64,000 bases of DNA from Bacillus tuaregi (GTDB taxonomy: Bacteria; Bacillota; Bacilli; Bacillales; Cytobacillaceae): positions 2,677,805-2,741,804 of the forward strand of contig NZ_LT629731.1 in NCBI RefSeq assembly GCF_900104575.1. Direction: 5' to 3'. The position numbers and the translations under genes were made by a program. Position 1 is the stretch's first letter; every line of letters starts with the position of its first letter. The notes under the pieces are model-generated. The model ran no database searches. It had not been told where the DNA came from and saw nothing but the letters and a program-made list of their open reading frames with translations. Of the stretch, positions 35,362 to 49,105 are shown one piece after another.

Positions 35362-37535
35362 TAACGTCCCACTTCTTCCATTATATATGCTTCAATTACA
35401 TCATTTTCTTTAACATCATTAAAGTTCTTAATGGTAATTCCACATTCATAGCCTTGACTAACTTCCTTCACATCATCCTTAAAACGTTTTAGGTCATCAA
35501 TTTCCCCTTCAAAAATGACGACTCCATCACGAATTAAGCGTATTCCACTATCACGGGTAATCTTGCCGTCCGTAACATAGCTTCCAGCAATCGTTCCCAC
35601 TTTTGATACCTTGAAGGTTTGACGAACCTCTGCTTGCCCGATAATTTTTTCTTCGAATTCCGGATCAAGCATCCCTTTCATCGCTGCTTCAATCTCTTCA
35701 ATTACTTTATAGATAATACGGTGTAAACGAATGTCAACATCCTCTTGATCGGCAGCTCGTTTTGCATTGTTATCCGGGCGGACGTTAAATCCAATCACAA
35801 TTGCATTTGATGCAGCTGCAAGCGAAATATCGGATTCGTTAATAGCTCCAACTGCAGTATGAATAATCTTGATATTTACACCTTCAACATCAATTTTTTG
35901 TAACGATGCCGCAAGTGCTTCAGCAGACCCTTGCACATCTGCTTTTATAATGATGTTAAGTTCCTTCATTTCGCCTTGCTTCATGTGCTCAAATAAGTTA
36001 TCTAGACTTATTCTTGTTTTTTCACTGCGCTGTGCTTGTAGAGCGGATGATGCTCTTAACTCACCAACATGACGAGCTGTTTTTTCATCCTCAAAAACAA
36101 CGAAACGATCGCCTGCTTGTGGAACTTCATTTAATCCAGTAATTTCGACCGGTGTGGATGGACCCGCTTCCTTTACCCGGCGTCCTAAATCATTCACCAT
36201 CGCACGGACGCGTCCAAATGTATTCCCAACTACAATTGGGTCTCCCACTTTTAACGTTCCATTTTGTACAAGCAGGGTAGCGACTGATCCACGGCCCTTA
36301 TCTAATTGTGCTTCGATAACCGTTCCGACAGCTTTTCGATTTGGATTTGCTTTATATTCTTCTACTTCACTTACAAGTAGAATCATTTCAAGTAAGGAAT
36401 CAATTCCTTCACCTGTTTTTGCAGATAACGGAACAAAAATAGTGTCTCCACCCCATGCTTCCGGAATAAGACCGTGTTCTGTTAATTCCTGCATAACCCG
36501 GTCAGGATTTGCAGTTGGCTTATCGATTTTATTAACAGCAACAATGATTGGTACTTCAGCCGCTTTTGCATGGTTGATTGCCTCAACTGTCTGTGGCATT
36601 ACACCATCATCTGCCGCTACAACGAGAATAGTGATATCCGTAATTTTTGCACCTCTAGCACGCATTGTTGTAAACGCAGCATGTCCAGGAGTATCTAAGA
36701 ACGTAATCCTTTTCCCATTATCAACCACCTGATAGGCACCAATATGCTGTGTGATACCACCAGCTTCACCTGCTGTTACCTTTGTATGACGAATGGAATC
36801 AAGCAATGTTGTTTTCCCATGGTCAACGTGACCCATAATCGTCACAACAGAAGGTCTTTCAACAAGTTCAACTTCCTCATCATCTGTGAAGTAAACTTCA
36901 AGGTCTGTTGTATCAATTTTAATCTCTTCTTCTACTTCTACTCCGTATTCGCCGGCGATTAGCTCGATGGCATCCTTATCTAGATCTTGATTAATGGTTG
37001 CCATAACACCAAGTAAAAATAGCTTTTTGATGATTTCTGACGGTTCTCTATGCAGTTTTTTCGCAAGCTCAGCCACTGTCAAAGAGTCAGAAAACGTAAT
37101 TTTTGCTGGTAATTCTTTCTCTTTCTTCTTCTCAGGCTGTCCATGTTGCTGTTGCTTACCTCTATGTTGGTTGTTTTTATTTTTATTCTGGTTATGATTA
37201 TTTTTACCCTTATTCTTATTAAAGCCGCCTTTTTGATTACCTTGTGGGTTTTGACCTTGCTTTTTAGGTGTTGATTTAATCACATCTTTCGTTTTTACCG
37301 CCGAACGATTGTCTGTTCCAGACTGTTGCTGCTTTGTATTTCCTTGCTGCCCGGTTGATTCAGGTTTTTTGTTATCCTTTTTTTGAAAGTGACCATCAAG
37401 CTTTTTCACAGCATCATCCTCAAGTGTTGTCATATGATTTGAAACCTCTATATTCATGTCTTTTAACTTCGTAATAACTTCTTTACTTGAAATATTTAAT
37501 TTTTTAGCGTATTCGTACACGCGCAATTTACTCAT
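35361..37535 (-). CDS. infB: translation initiation factor IF-2
   Basis: A 724-residue GTPase. A short N-terminal IF2-N motif is followed by a low-complexity linker rich in Asn, Gln, Lys and Gly (about residues 50-140), a second IF2-N motif ([16 protein letters not shown]), the G domain with [20 protein letters not shown] and NKID, and C-terminal domains that bind fMet-tRNA. It places initiator tRNA on the 30S subunit. It follows ylxQ by 20 bp in the rimP-nusA operon. The linker is the only unusual part and is variable in all Bacilli. Confidence 0.98.
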   Translation of the reverse strand: MSKLRVYEYAKKLNISSKEVITKLKDMNIEVSNHMTTLEDDAVKKLDGHFQKKDNKKPESTGQQGNTKQQQSGTDNRSAVKTKDVIKSTPKKQGQNPQGNQKGGFNKNKGKNNHNQNKNKNNQHRGKQQQHGQPEKKKEKELPAKITFSDSLTVAELAKKLHREPSEIIKKLFLLGVMATINQDLDKDAIELIAGEYGVEVEEEIKIDTTDLEVYFTDDEEVELVERPSVVTIMGHVDHGKTTLLDSIRHTKVTAGEAGGITQHIGAYQVVDNGKRITFLDTPGHAAFTTMRARGAKITDITILVVAADDGVMPQTVEAINHAKAAEVPIIVAVNKIDKPTANPDRVMQELTEHGLIPEAWGGDTIFVPLSAKTGEGIDSLLEMILLVSEVEEYKANPNRKAVGTVIEAQLDKGRGSVATLLVQNGTLKVGDPIVVGNTFGRVRAMVNDLGRRVKEAGPSTPVEITGLNEVPQAGDRFVVFEDEKTARHVGELRASSALQAQRSEKTRISLDNLFEHMKQGEMKELNIIIKADVQGSAEALAASLQKIDVEGVNIKIIHTAVGAINESDISLAAASNAIVIGFNVRPDNNAKRAADQEDVDIRLHRIIYKVIEEIEAAMKGMLDPEFEEKIIGQAEVRQTFKVSKVGTIAGSYVTDGKITRDSGIRLIRDGVVIFEGEIDDLKRFKDDVKEVSQGYECGITIKNFNDVKENDVIEAYIMEEVGR

Positions 37536-37555
37536 ACTTTCACCCCCGCTGATAT

Positions 37556-37858
37556 TTAATCGAGCAGCGTCATCAATTTTTTTGCAAATCCCTCATCTAG
37601 TATTGCTACAACAACACGCGCTTCTTTCCCGATAGCATGTCCAAGTATTTCCCTGTTCTCAATAAGCTTATAGGGAACTCCGTAGGATTTACATTTATCT
37701 GTTATTTTCTTCGCTGTATTAGCAGAAGCATCGGCCGATAATAAAACAAGCTTTGCTTTTCCACTTCTAATTTCTTTTACGGATAACTCTTCTCCCGAAA
37801 TAATTTTCCGCGCTCGATTGGCTAATCCAAGCAATGATATCCATTGTTGTTCATTCAT
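37556..37858 (-). CDS. ylxQ: YlxQ, L7Ae-family RNA-binding protein
   Basis: A 100-residue protein with the L7Ae/L30e/S12e fold ([16 protein letters not shown] start; [16 protein letters not shown]). B. subtilis YlxQ binds K-turn RNA and may be an accessory ribosomal protein. It overlaps ylxR by one base and lies in the conserved nusA-ylxR-ylxQ-infB order. Confidence 0.94.
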   Translation of the reverse strand: MNEQQWISLLGLANRARKIISGEELSVKEIRSGKAKLVLLSADASANTAKKITDKCKSYGVPYKLIENREILGHAIGKEARVVVAILDEGFAKKLMTLLD

Positions 37859-38139
37859 TAGGATACTCCATTCTGCTTTTCGATTAGCTGTAATAATTCA
37901 TCATAAATCGTATCATCTATTTTTACCTGTAGATGATTGGCTAAGACATTTTTCTTTTTTGCAGCTAGAACGGTTTCTTTATCCAAGGAAAGGTATGCGC
38001 CTCGACCAGATTTTTTACCCGTTAAATCGACTGACACTTCTCCTTCTTTAGAGCGAACGATTCGAACCAGTTCTTTTTTCGGCTTCATTTCACCAGTCAC
38101 GACACATTTACGTAAGGGTACTTTTTTTCGATTGATCAC
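37858..38139 (-). CDS. ylxR: YlxR (RnpM), RNase P-associated RNA-binding protein
   Basis: A 93-residue basic protein of the DUF448/YlxR family with the [20 protein letters not shown] and GRGAYLS motifs. Recent work in B. subtilis names it RnpM and shows binding to and modulation of RNase P RNA. The ATG at 38145 lies one base from AAGGAGG, too close; the GTG two codons later is 7 nt away and is preferred. It lies in the nusA operon. Confidence 0.93.
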   Translation of the reverse strand: MINRKKVPLRKCVVTGEMKPKKELVRIVRSKEGEVSVDLTGKKSGRGAYLSLDKETVLAAKKKNVLANHLQVKIDDTIYDELLQLIEKQNGVS

Positions 38140-38160
38140 CTTCATCCCTCCTTGGATTTT

Positions 38161-39342
38161 TTATTTTTCTGCTCCATCGTCATTCAAATCTAAACCGGTT
38201 TCCTCATTCTCTACCGCTTCAAAATCATTCGTTAATTCAAATTCGACATCATCATCTGCTTCTTCTTCAAAGCTTAGAAGAGTTTCCTCACGCGGGAATA
38301 TTCCAGCATCCCGGGCATCACTTTCTGATTTAATATCAATTTTCCAACCAGTCAGTTTGGCAGCCAAACGTGCATTTTGACCACGTTTACCGATGGCAAG
38401 CGATAACTGATAATCTGGCACGACAACAGTTGTTGCTTTATCTGCTTCATTAACAATAACATCAAGAACTTTAGAAGGACTTAATGCATTTGCAACAAAC
38501 ACAACAGGGTCATCTGACCATTTGACAATGTCTATTTTTTCACCCTTCAATTCATTGACAATCGCCTGGACACGGGATCCTTTTGGACCAACACATGCCC
38601 CGACTGCATCTACTTCAGAGTTATCAGAGTGAACAGAGATTTTCGAGCGATCACCAGCTTCACGAGCGACTGATTTTATTTCTACCGTTCCATCATAAAT
38701 TTCAGGCACTTCGATTTCAAATAACCGCTTTAATAACCCAGGATGTGTTCGAGAAACAAAGATTTGTGGGCCTTTCGTTGTTTTTTCCACTTTTGTTAGA
38801 AAAACCTTGATACGATCGTGCGGCTTATACCTCTCATTGGGCATCTGTTCATTGCTTGGGAGGATGGCTTCAATTTTACCTAAACTGACATAGATAAATT
38901 TAGGATCCTGGCGCTGAACAATTCCAGTCATGATATCCTCTTCACGATCAATAAATTCTGAGTAAATAATACCACGTTCTGCTTCACGAACACGTTGAGT
39001 CACAACCTGCTTAGCTGTTTGCGCTGCTATTCTACCAAAATCCTTTGGTGTAACCTCAAGTTCCACCACATCTTCAAGTTGGTAGTTTGGATTAATCCGA
39101 CGTGCATCTTCCAACGATATTTCAAGACGAGGATCAAACACTTCATCCACAACTTCTTTACGAGCAAATACTCGCATCGTCCCAGCGCCTAAATTAATAT
39201 CAATTCTTACATTTTGAGCTTGATTAAAATTTCGGCGATAAGCAGAAATAAGCGCTGCTTCTATCGCTTCCATTATCACATTACGAGAAATTCCTTTTTC
39301 CTTTTCAAGCAATAACAGAGCATCAAGTAATTCACTGCTCAT
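38161..39342 (-). CDS. nusA: transcription termination/antitermination protein NusA
   Basis: A 393-residue protein: an RNA-polymerase-binding N-terminal domain (about 1-130), S1 (about 135-200), KH1 and KH2 (about 205-345) and an acidic tail about 20 residues longer than in B. subtilis. NusA stimulates pausing and intrinsic termination at weak terminators. In B. subtilis the operon it sits in is autoregulated by NusA-dependent termination in the leader ahead of rimP, and a matching hairpin is present here (39896-39964). Confidence 0.98.
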   Translation of the reverse strand: MSSELLDALLLLEKEKGISRNVIMEAIEAALISAYRRNFNQAQNVRIDINLGAGTMRVFARKEVVDEVFDPRLEISLEDARRINPNYQLEDVVELEVTPKDFGRIAAQTAKQVVTQRVREAERGIIYSEFIDREEDIMTGIVQRQDPKFIYVSLGKIEAILPSNEQMPNERYKPHDRIKVFLTKVEKTTKGPQIFVSRTHPGLLKRLFEIEVPEIYDGTVEIKSVAREAGDRSKISVHSDNSEVDAVGACVGPKGSRVQAIVNELKGEKIDIVKWSDDPVVFVANALSPSKVLDVIVNEADKATTVVVPDYQLSLAIGKRGQNARLAAKLTGWKIDIKSESDARDAGIFPREETLLSFEEEADDDVEFELTNDFEAVENEETGLDLNDDGAEK

Positions 39343-39380
39343 GAGAATGGTTCCCCCTTAATTTACAGTTGTTCCTTTAG

Positions 39381-39851
39381 CTATGAAAAGCTGACAGCAA
39401 GTCTAGCCTGCGCTACCTTTTCATAAGGAATGTTCACACTTTTCTTTCTTGTTTTTATTTTGATTTCTACCGTTACAGTTATTCCATCAAAATGTGTTAA
39501 AAGCCCTTCAAATTGCTTTTCACCATCGATTGGTTCATAGGTTTTAATAAAGACGTTTTTCCCAATCGCTTTTTCAAAATCCTTATCCTTTTTTAGAGGG
39601 CGCTCTGCTCCAGGTGAAGAAACTTCAAGGAAGTAATTATGCACAATCGGATCAACCTCGTCGAGCTTATCACTAAGCCGCTCACTCACCAATCCACATT
39701 CCTCAATATCAATGCCGGCTTCTTTGTCAATATAGACTCTAAGAAACCAGTCTTTACCTTCTTTAACATATTCAATGTCAACAAGTTCAAGTCCCATATC
39801 ATCCAATATTGGTGTGACTAATTGACTAACCGTTTCCGTCACTTTGCTCAT
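39381..39851 (-). CDS. rimP: ribosome maturation factor RimP
   Basis: A 156-residue protein (YlxS), beginning [20 protein letters not shown], with the conserved YVDIEY-like strand and the SPGAERPL motif. It acts in 30S assembly. The ATG at 39851 follows AAGGAGGG by 5 nt; an ATG six codons earlier would overlap this site. It is the first gene of the rimP-nusA-ylxR-ylxQ-infB operon. Confidence 0.95.
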   Translation of the reverse strand: MSKVTETVSQLVTPILDDMGLELVDIEYVKEGKDWFLRVYIDKEAGIDIEECGLVSERLSDKLDEVDPIVHNYFLEVSSPGAERPLKKDKDFEKAIGKNVFIKTYEPIDGEKQFEGLLTHFDGITVTVEIKIKTRKKSVNIPYEKVAQARLAVSFS

Positions 39852-39895
39852 ATTATCCCTCCTTTGCATTTTAGCACCATTATTTATAGGTGAAT

Positions 39896-39964
39896 GTAGA
39901 AAACTCCTGTATTTTGCTTACGCCTTCTTCCCATTACATGAAGAGGGCCTGGAGCACAGGAGTT
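39896..39964 (-). promoter_or_regulatory. candidate NusA-dependent attenuator in the rimP-nusA leader
   Basis: AACTCCTGT (39956-39964) pairs with ACAGGAGTT (39902-39910) around a second internal stem (GCCCTCTTC against GAAGAAGGC, one mismatch). The RNA continues UUUUCU, a weak and interrupted U-tract, 45 bp upstream of rimP. The weak tract is the property expected of a terminator that needs NusA. Confidence 0.5.
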
Positions 39965-40040
39965 ACAAAATCAACCGTATTGTTTAAACAGGGCCGTTTC
40001 TAAAAGCAATAACTCACCAGGATATGTATAGACAATACGA

Positions 40041-40062
40041 AAGAGTGGGTTTCCCCACTCTT
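40041..40062 (-). other. GAAA-loop hairpin between polC and rimP
   Basis: AAGAGTGGG / CCCACTCTT perfect 9-bp stem with GAAA loop in the minus-strand RNA, followed by UCGU. It could be a second polC terminator or part of the operon leader. Confidence 0.45.
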
Positions 40063-40130
40063 AATTACCAGAGTTATCCTTAGTATTTCCACTAAAACTA
40101 TACCATATCCAAAAATTTAATGCAAACCAT

Positions 40131-40229
40131 TAAAAGGGGAAGGGGCTCGCCCAGCAGACGAGCCTGTGAGGAGGCTTGGGCAGTTGCAACGGACTACACA
40201 GAAAAGGAGAGACCTCGTCTCCCCTTTTC
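40131..40229 (-). terminator. polC 3' hairpins and GC-rich patch
   Basis: GAAAAGGGGAGA / TCTCTCCTTTTC (40201-40229, one G-U pair) lies 10 bp past polC. It is followed at 40144-40172 by a GGCTCGT/GCGAGCC hairpin and, after CCTTCCCC, UUUU. The patch 40131-40190 is clearly richer in GC than its surroundings. I call it the polC termination region; neither hairpin has a clean U-tract directly behind it. Confidence 0.5.
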
Positions 40230-40239
40230 AGAAAAATCG

Positions 40240-43200
40240 CTAGAACAATGACAACTGATTTTGATCTGGCATTGCTTCAAGACAGCCTTGACTATCCAGG
40301 TACTCCATAATTGTCTTTGAGACCTTTCCTCTTTGCTGCAGATCTTCTTTTGATAGAAACTCTCCATCTTCACGTGCCTTTACGATATTATATGCCGCAT
40401 TTGTACCAAGACCCGGAATGGCATTAAACGGGGGAATAAGTGAATGACCATCAATAATAAATTCCGTAGCACTTGAACGGTATAAATCGACATTCTTAAA
40501 AGAAAATCCCCTTTCGCACATTTCAAGGGCAAGCTCTAATACCGTCAATAGATTCTTCTCCTTTGTCGAAGCATCGAGGCCCTTTCCATTGATCTCATCA
40601 ATCTTTACTTTGATTGCAGCAGACCCTTTTGCCATTGCTTCAAGGTCAAAATCCTCAGCGCGGACTGTAAAATAGGCAGCGTAATACAATATCGGATGAT
40701 GGACTTTAAAATACGCAACACGTACACCCATCAATACATAGGCTGCTGCGTGAGCCTTCGGGAACATATACTTAATCTTTTTACAGGAATCAATATACCA
40801 TTCTGGAACCTCGTTCTTACGCATTTCAGCTTCCATTTCATCTGTCAGGCCTTTTCCCTTCCGCACAGATTCCATAATCTTGAAGGCTAGTGACGGCTCC
40901 AGGCCTTGATAAATTAAATAGACCATAATATCATCACGGCAGCCGATAACTTCAGGAAGTGTACAAATATTATTTTGAATCAGCTCCTGTGCGTTTCCAA
41001 GCCATACATCCGTACCATGTGAAAGTCCAGATATCTGCACGAGCTCAGAAAACGTTGTCGGCTTTGTATCTTCTAACATCTGCCTAACGAATCGAGTACC
41101 AAACTCGGGAATACCAAGTGTCCCTGTTTTACACATAATCTGTTCTTCTGTTACACCCAATGATTCTGTACTACTGTATATCTTCATTACTTCAGGATCA
41201 TCCGTTGGGATGGTTTTAGGGTCAATCCCACTTAAATCCTGGAGCATTCTAATGACGGTTGGATCATCGTGTCCAAGAATATCCAGCTTCAATACATTAT
41301 CATGGATGGAATGGAAATCAAAATGAGTTGTTTTCCATTCTGAATTTCGGTCGTCGGCCGGGAATTGGATTGGCGAAAAATCATATACATCCATATAATC
41401 CGGGATAACAATGATACCGCCCGGATGCTGTCCAGTAGTACGTTTTACTCCTGTGCAGCCAGAAGCAAGTCTCTCAATTTCTGCTCCGCGCAGTTGAAGA
41501 TTATGATCATTCTGATAGGCCTTTACATAACCGAAAGCCGTTTTATCCGCCACAGTACCAATCGTCCCTGCACGGTAGACGTAATCCTCACCAAATAACA
41601 CTTTTGTATAGTTATGGGCGCGCGGCTGATACTCTCCAGAAAAGTTCAAGTCAATATCCGGAACCTTATCTCCTTTGAAGCCTAAGAAGGTCTCAAACGG
41701 GATATCCTGCCCTTCCTTTTTATAGTTTGCGCCACAGTTTGGACAATCCTTATCCGGCAGATCAAAACCAGAACCGACAGAACCATCATTAAAAAATTCC
41801 GAGTGCTTACATTGCGGACATATATAATGCGGCGGCAGCGGATTAACCTCCGTAATTTCAGTCATCGTGGCAACGAAGGACGACCCTACTGAACCACGGG
41901 AACCAACCAGATAACCATCATCAAGTGATTTTTTCACCAGCTTATGAGAAATCAAATATATAACGGCAAACCCATGTCCAATTATACTCTTTAATTCTTT
42001 TTCAAGCCTTGCCTCAACAATTTCCGGTAACGGTTCCCCATAGATTTGCTTGGCCATACTATAGCTCATATTCCGAATTTCGTCTTCGGCCCCTTCAATT
42101 TTAGGTGTGTAAAGGTCATCTTTAATTGGCTTAATCGCGTCAATCATATCGGCAATTTTATTAGTATTATCCACCACTATTTCCTTTGCTTTTTCTTTGC
42201 CGAGAAAAGCAAACGCTTCGAGCATCTCATTCGTTGTTCTAAAATGGACATCCGGTAATTGATGGCGATTTAACGGGTTAGCTCCCCCCTGTGAGCTGAT
42301 TAATATCTTACGGTAGATTTTATCATTCGGATTTAGATAGTGAACATTTCCTGTTGCAACAACGGGAATGTTTAATTTTTCACCGAGTTTGACAATATTA
42401 TGAATAATTTCCTCTAAAGCCTTTTCATCACGAATAAGTTCAAGTTCAATTAAATGCTGATATACCTCTTTCGGGTGTACCTCGAGATAATCATAAAAGC
42501 GAGCAGCCTTTTCAACTTCCTCAGGACCCTTTTGCATCATGCCTTCAAATACTTCACCTTTATCACAGGCAGAGCCAACAATAATGCCTTCACGATACTT
42601 TTCCAGCTGTGAGCGGGGAATTCTTGGCACCCGGTAAAAATAATTAATATGGGAGATTGATACTAATTTAAATAAATTTTTTAATCCTATATCAGTTTGA
42701 GCTAATAACGTACAATGGTATGGTCTTGCCCTTTGGTAAGCATTCCCTTGTCCCATATTGTCATTTAACTGGTCATGATATTCAATTCCCTTTTCAGCCG
42801 TGTCCTTTAACATTTTCATTAAGATATAGCCTGTTGCTTCTGCATCGTAAATGGCACGGTGATGCTGTGTTAATTCAACATCGAGCTTTTTAGCGAGCGT
42901 ATTTAAACGGTGATTTTTCATCTCTGGATATAGAAAACGCCCTAATTCTAGCGTATCGATTACTGGATTAGCAGCCTTTTCCAAACCTACCTTAGTGTAA
43001 CCCATATTTAAAAAGCCCATATCAAAGGATGCATTGTGTGCAACAAGGACAGCATCCTCTGCCCATGTATGAAATCTTTTTAACACAGCTTCCACTTCGG
43101 GTGCATCTAGCAGCATATCATCTGTAATGTGTGTTAAATTAATGATCGTAGCTGACAGCGGACGGTGCGGGTTGGCAAAAGATTCAAAGCGGTCAATGAT

Positions 43201-44556
43201 TTCCCCACCACGAACCTTTACTGCTGCCAATTCGATGATCGTATCATAAACTGCAGAAAGGCCTGTTGTTTCAACATCAAAAACAACGTACGTATCATCC
43301 GCTAATTTACGATGAGCCGAGTTATAGGCAATGGGAACCCCATCATCTACTAGGTTAGCCTCTACACCATAGAGGATTTTAATATCATTTTTTTTACCTG
43401 CACTAAAGGCCTCCGGGAATGATTGGGCGACAGCATGGTCCGTAATGGCAATTGCTTTATGACCCCATTTCTTTGCTTGACCGACTAAGGTACTGACAGA
43501 AGAGACAGCATCCATTTGACTCATCGGCGTATGCAAATGTAACTCAACACGTTTTTCTCCTTCTGGTGCCGTGTCTTTTCTGCTCGGCGGCTTTATTTCA
43601 TTCACATCATTTCCAATCATGACAAGGTCACGTACAAAGGTATCGTTTTGAATACTACCTCTTACCTTTAACCACATGCCCTTTTTAACATGGTTAAACA
43701 ATGCGGCATCTTCTTTATCACGCGAAAACATTTTAACAAGAATCGAGCTAGTATAATCTGTGATTTTAAAGGTTAGTAATGTCCTGCCACTACGAAGCTC
43801 CTTCGTTTCAGCAGCAAATACATAGCCTTCAATCGAAACCCGGCGTTCTTCATCTGTAATTTCTTCAAGCTTTCTATATTCTGCATCATCTCGGATGGTT
43901 AACCCAATCATTACAGGTCCACTGACCTCTGCCACATCATCGGCTTTTTCATCACGCTTTTGCATTTCGATAAGAGCTTGCATTCCTCGCTCTTCATCTT
44001 CTTTTTGCTTAGCTAATAAAAATTGTTGATAGGCCTCATCTGCCTGTTCGGTAGATACTTCCGTATCTATTGCAAATAATGGGAAGCCAAACTCTACATA
44101 GATTTGTGAGATTAAACTAGCATATTTCCGTTTGATGGATAAACCTTCCATTTCATTTCGAACTTTAATGGTCAGTTTATTTCCTTGTAATTTGGGAATC
44201 TGTTCATTCAGCAGCTTGGAAAGTGGTGGTGAAATTCCTTCTATTTCTTGGACACATTTTCGCCAATAATCAACTACCAGCTGTTCAGTATATTGGGGAT
44301 CTAATACTTTAATTGAGTAGGAAACCTGAGCGATATATGAAAACGTTGTTTCAAGTTTATGGATAAAAGTACTTAAGATATTATAAGGTAAAATTTTCTC
44401 GAATAAAAAGTGAAAATGCCATTTTCTAGCTTTCTTTTCAACCACCAATTTTTCAATTTGGGCTTTCGAGAAATATGGAACAACGGCATCTTCAGTAAGG
44501 TTTAATTGCTGGAGTAAGAGCTGAAAACGCTCATTTTTTCCTGAGTCAACACTCAT
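40240..44556 (-). CDS. polC: DNA polymerase III subunit alpha, PolC type
   Basis: A 1438-residue protein, one residue longer than in B. subtilis. It has N-terminal and OB domains, a PHP domain ([15 protein letters not shown]) split by the DEDDh 3'-5' exonuclease ([16 protein letters not shown], about residue 425), a Cys4 zinc motif (CPQC and CPNCG, about residues 915-955) and the polymerase palm/fingers with PDIDLNFS. This is the leading-strand replicase of low-GC Gram-positive bacteria with built-in proofreading. It ends in a beta-clamp-binding-like QNQLSLF. It has its own promoter. Confidence 0.98.
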   Translation of the reverse strand: MSVDSGKNERFQLLLQQLNLTEDAVVPYFSKAQIEKLVVEKKARKWHFHFLFEKILPYNILSTFIHKLETTFSYIAQVSYSIKVLDPQYTEQLVVDYWRKCVQEIEGISPPLSKLLNEQIPKLQGNKLTIKVRNEMEGLSIKRKYASLISQIYVEFGFPLFAIDTEVSTEQADEAYQQFLLAKQKEDEERGMQALIEMQKRDEKADDVAEVSGPVMIGLTIRDDAEYRKLEEITDEERRVSIEGYVFAAETKELRSGRTLLTFKITDYTSSILVKMFSRDKEDAALFNHVKKGMWLKVRGSIQNDTFVRDLVMIGNDVNEIKPPSRKDTAPEGEKRVELHLHTPMSQMDAVSSVSTLVGQAKKWGHKAIAITDHAVAQSFPEAFSAGKKNDIKILYGVEANLVDDGVPIAYNSAHRKLADDTYVVFDVETTGLSAVYDTIIELAAVKVRGGEIIDRFESFANPHRPLSATIINLTHITDDMLLDAPEVEAVLKRFHTWAEDAVLVAHNASFDMGFLNMGYTKVGLEKAANPVIDTLELGRFLYPEMKNHRLNTLAKKLDVELTQHHRAIYDAEATGYILMKMLKDTAEKGIEYHDQLNDNMGQGNAYQRARPYHCTLLAQTDIGLKNLFKLVSISHINYFYRVPRIPRSQLEKYREGIIVGSACDKGEVFEGMMQKGPEEVEKAARFYDYLEVHPKEVYQHLIELELIRDEKALEEIIHNIVKLGEKLNIPVVATGNVHYLNPNDKIYRKILISSQGGANPLNRHQLPDVHFRTTNEMLEAFAFLGKEKAKEIVVDNTNKIADMIDAIKPIKDDLYTPKIEGAEDEIRNMSYSMAKQIYGEPLPEIVEARLEKELKSIIGHGFAVIYLISHKLVKKSLDDGYLVGSRGSVGSSFVATMTEITEVNPLPPHYICPQCKHSEFFNDGSVGSGFDLPDKDCPNCGANYKKEGQDIPFETFLGFKGDKVPDIDLNFSGEYQPRAHNYTKVLFGEDYVYRAGTIGTVADKTAFGYVKAYQNDHNLQLRGAEIERLASGCTGVKRTTGQHPGGIIVIPDYMDVYDFSPIQFPADDRNSEWKTTHFDFHSIHDNVLKLDILGHDDPTVIRMLQDLSGIDPKTIPTDDPEVMKIYSSTESLGVTEEQIMCKTGTLGIPEFGTRFVRQMLEDTKPTTFSELVQISGLSHGTDVWLGNAQELIQNNICTLPEVIGCRDDIMVYLIYQGLEPSLAFKIMESVRKGKGLTDEMEAEMRKNEVPEWYIDSCKKIKYMFPKAHAAAYVLMGVRVAYFKVHHPILYYAAYFTVRAEDFDLEAMAKGSAAIKVKIDEINGKGLDASTKEKNLLTVLELALEMCERGFSFKNVDLYRSSATEFIIDGHSLIPPFNAIPGLGTNAAYNIVKAREDGEFLSKEDLQQRGKVSKTIMEYLDSQGCLEAMPDQNQLSLF

Positions 44557-44610
44557 TTCGATATCTCTCCTCCCATTATGTTTTCGACAGTATTTTCAAA
44601 CACAAATTGT

Positions 44611-44619
44611 ATTATAGCA
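44611..44619 (-). promoter_or_regulatory. extended -10 promoter of polC
   Basis: Minus-strand TGCTATAAT: perfect -10 with extended TG, about 55 bp upstream of polC; no good -35 box. Confidence 0.5.
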
Positions 44620-44669
44620 TATTACACTCTTTTTTAGGGGAAATTCCCTGACTGAGACGAGAGTAAAAT

Positions 44670-44712
44670 TCTAAAAAAAGAGTTAACGCTTGAAATTGCG
44701 CCAACTCTTTTT
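44670..44712 (-). terminator. intrinsic terminator after proS
   Basis: AAAAAAGAGTTGGCGC pairs with GCGTTAACTCTTTTTT through two G-U pairs, 8-base loop, with a long U-run. It lies just past the proS stop. Confidence 0.85.
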
Positions 44713-44718
44713 TATCTA

Positions 44719-46536
<1,818 letters not shown>

Positions 46537-46539
46537 TTA

Positions 46540-47805
46540 TTACAAAAAGAATCGCTGGATATCATTCCATGTTACAACAAGCATGAGGAGCATCAGGAGG
46601 GCAAAACCAAGAAAATGTATCATTCCTTCCTTCTGGCGGTCAATTGGCTTTCCACGAACAGCCTCAACAGCAAAGAAAAGCAATCTTCCGCCATCCAATG
46701 CAGGTATAGGTAAAAGATTCATAATACCGAGGTTAATGCTTAACATCCCTGCCCATCTCATCAAGTAATAAATGCCTGATTGAGCAACCATATCTGTTGA
46801 TTGATAAATGCCAACCGGACCTGATAAGGCGTCAATTGAAAATTGACCGGTTAATAATTTACCAAGCGCTGAGAAAATTTCTTTCGTCCAAAAATAGGTT
46901 TCTGTCGCCCCATACGTAATGGCTTTCAGTGGTGATTTTTCAACTGGACTATATACCCCGATGATTCCAATCGTAGTACCATCCTCTAATTTTTGTGTAT
47001 TTGGGGTAACTGGAATCTCTAACTCTGTACCATCTCGTTTGATCAGAAAGGTCAGTTCTTTCTCTGGACTTTTCCTAATAACTTCAACTACATCTGACCA
47101 GTTTGATATTTCAACACCGTCAATGGTTTGAACTACATCGCCTTCCCTCATACCTGCAGACAGTGCTGCGCCATCCTCTGTCAACTTTCCTAGCATCGGA
47201 TCATTTGCAGGTATTCCCTGCAATAATGCAATTAAAATAAAAATGAAAAAAGCTAACACAAAATTCATCATTGGACCGGCGAAAATAGCCATCGTTCGCT
47301 GTCCCAGTGTTTTCGAAGCAAACTGACGATTATATGGGGCAATCTGAGACTCTGTACCGTCCTCCACAATAACTGCGTTAGGAAGAATCTCAAACCTCTT
47401 CATAACCTCATCATCATCACCCTCAAGAAAACCCTTTATGAACAGGTCATGTTCAATATCTGCATATTCCACTTCCATGACGATAGCATTCGGAAATTTA
47501 TCCTTATTATTTAAAATAATTTTTTGCACCTTTTCGTCATGATCCAAAATTAATCCAACTCGATAGCCTGGTTTGATTTCTATTACTTCGGGATCTTCAC
47601 CAGCCATTCTGACAAATCCACCGATAGGCAGCAATCGAATCGTATAGACCGTTTCACTTTTCTTAAAGGAAAAGACCTTTGGCCCGAAACCAATTGCAAA
47701 TTCACGACATAGGATACCTGCTCTTTTCGCAAAAACTAAGTGTCCTAATTCATGGAAAAACACAAGTGCCCCAAAAATAACGATGAAGGCTATTACTGTT
47801 GTCAA
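46540..47805 (-). CDS. rseP: site-2 intramembrane zinc metalloprotease RseP/RasP
   Basis: A 421-residue S2P protease: HELGH (His18, Glu19, His22) in the first membrane span, a PDZ domain (about residues 205-290) and the second active-site motif PALDGGRL near residue 360. In B. subtilis RasP (YluC) cleaves anti-sigma factors RsiW and RsiV, FtsL and signal peptides remaining in the membrane. It follows dxr by 65 bp as in B. subtilis. Confidence 0.97.
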   Translation of the reverse strand: MTTVIAFIVIFGALVFFHELGHLVFAKRAGILCREFAIGFGPKVFSFKKSETVYTIRLLPIGGFVRMAGEDPEVIEIKPGYRVGLILDHDEKVQKIILNNKDKFPNAIVMEVEYADIEHDLFIKGFLEGDDDEVMKRFEILPNAVIVEDGTESQIAPYNRQFASKTLGQRTMAIFAGPMMNFVLAFFIFILIALLQGIPANDPMLGKLTEDGAALSAGMREGDVVQTIDGVEISNWSDVVEVIRKSPEKELTFLIKRDGTELEIPVTPNTQKLEDGTTIGIIGVYSPVEKSPLKAITYGATETYFWTKEIFSALGKLLTGQFSIDALSGPVGIYQSTDMVAQSGIYYLMRWAGMLSINLGIMNLLPIPALDGGRLLFFAVEAVRGKPIDRQKEGMIHFLGFALLMLLMLVVTWNDIQRFFL

Positions 47806-47870
47806 TGTATAACCACCTTTATTTAAAGATAGAGTAAAGAAAATGAACGATTATAGTGTCCTCACCTTAA

Positions 47871-49013
47871 TTATAGCAATGAAAGAACAAAACTCCTTGT
47901 TTCACGGTCAATTTCCTCTATTTCCGACAAACTTGGACTGATAATCTTGCTGTGACGTTCTAGGGCTTGTTCGACCAAATCCTCGATTTGTAAAAAAGTG
48001 ATTCTTCCCTTTAGAAATGAAGCAACAGCAGCTTCATTTGCAGCATTTAGCACAGTAGGAACAGATCCTCCAGCCTTGCCTGCCTCATAAGCAAATTTCA
48101 TGCAGCGATAACGGTCCATGTCCATTTCCTGAAAATGGAGCTTCCCAAATTCAGCCAAATTCAGTCTTTGAGCAGATTCAAGTGGGATTCTATCTGGAAA
48201 TGTTAATGCATACTGAATTGGAACTCGCATATCAGGGCTGCCTAGCTGAGCAATGATACTGCTATCATGGAATTCTACCATGGAATGAATAACACTTTCC
48301 TTATGGAGAAGTACATCGATTTTTTCATAGGGAAGCTCAAAAAGCCAATGGGCTTCAATAACCTCTAAACCTTTATTCATCATGGTGGCAGAATCAATCG
48401 TAATTTTTGCACCCATTGACCAATTAGGATGATTTAAAGCTTCTTCCACTGTAACATGTTGAAGCTCCGCTCTCGTTCGATCTCTGAAACTACCTCCTGA
48501 AGCTGTGAGAATGATTCTTTCTATATTCTTTCGCTGCTCTCCTTGTAATGCCTGAAATATCGCTGAGTGCTCACTATCTACCGGCAAAATATCCACACCA
48601 TGTTTATTGGCTGCTGCCATAACAAGATGTCCAGCTGTCACCAATGTTTCTTTATTCGCAATGGCAATCGTCTTTTTGGCTTCAATAGCATACAAGGTTG
48701 GCTGCAACCCTACACTCCCCATTACTCCGTTAACCAAAATATCCGCAGGCTCATAAACAGCCACTTCACTCATTCCATTGTCTCCGAATGTAAAGGAGAT
48801 ATGCGGAAACTCCGCTTGAAGTAATTCGGCATCCGCTTTATCCAAAGTTGAGACAAGTTCAGGCGATAAATCATGGATGATTTTCCTGGCTAGTGGGATA
48901 TTTTTACCGACTGACATCGCTACTAAAGAAAATTCTTCCCTATGCTTCATAATAATATCTACTGTTTGAGTACCAATTGAACCCGTTGCACCTAATAAAC
49001 TGATGTTTTTCAT
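47871..49013 (-). CDS. dxr: 1-deoxy-D-xylulose 5-phosphate reductoisomerase
   Basis: A 380-residue protein with the NADPH-binding [10 protein letters not shown] (residues 7-16) and the metal-binding DSEHSAIFQ motif. It makes 2-C-methyl-D-erythritol 4-phosphate in the non-mevalonate isoprenoid path. Its neighbours uppS and rseP fit use of the isoprenoid for the undecaprenyl carrier. A short gap of 92 bp separates it from cdsA and shows no terminator. Confidence 0.97.
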   Translation of the reverse strand: MKNISLLGATGSIGTQTVDIIMKHREEFSLVAMSVGKNIPLARKIIHDLSPELVSTLDKADAELLQAEFPHISFTFGDNGMSEVAVYEPADILVNGVMGSVGLQPTLYAIEAKKTIAIANKETLVTAGHLVMAAANKHGVDILPVDSEHSAIFQALQGEQRKNIERIILTASGGSFRDRTRAELQHVTVEEALNHPNWSMGAKITIDSATMMNKGLEVIEAHWLFELPYEKIDVLLHKESVIHSMVEFHDSSIIAQLGSPDMRVPIQYALTFPDRIPLESAQRLNLAEFGKLHFQEMDMDRYRCMKFAYEAGKAGGSVPTVLNAANEAAVASFLKGRITFLQIEDLVEQALERHSKIISPSLSEIEEIDRETRSFVLSLL

Positions 49014-49105
49014 GAAAGAACACTCCTAATCTGCAACAAAACCTTACTATTTTTTAAGATATTAACGTAAATGAAAAGACATTCCAACGGAAAAAGATTT
49101 AATTC

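Noticed and set aside
36154-36732. Plus-strand open frame of 192 codons
   Set aside because: It lies antisense to the infB G domain, with no ribosome-binding site; it is a shadow of infB codon usage.
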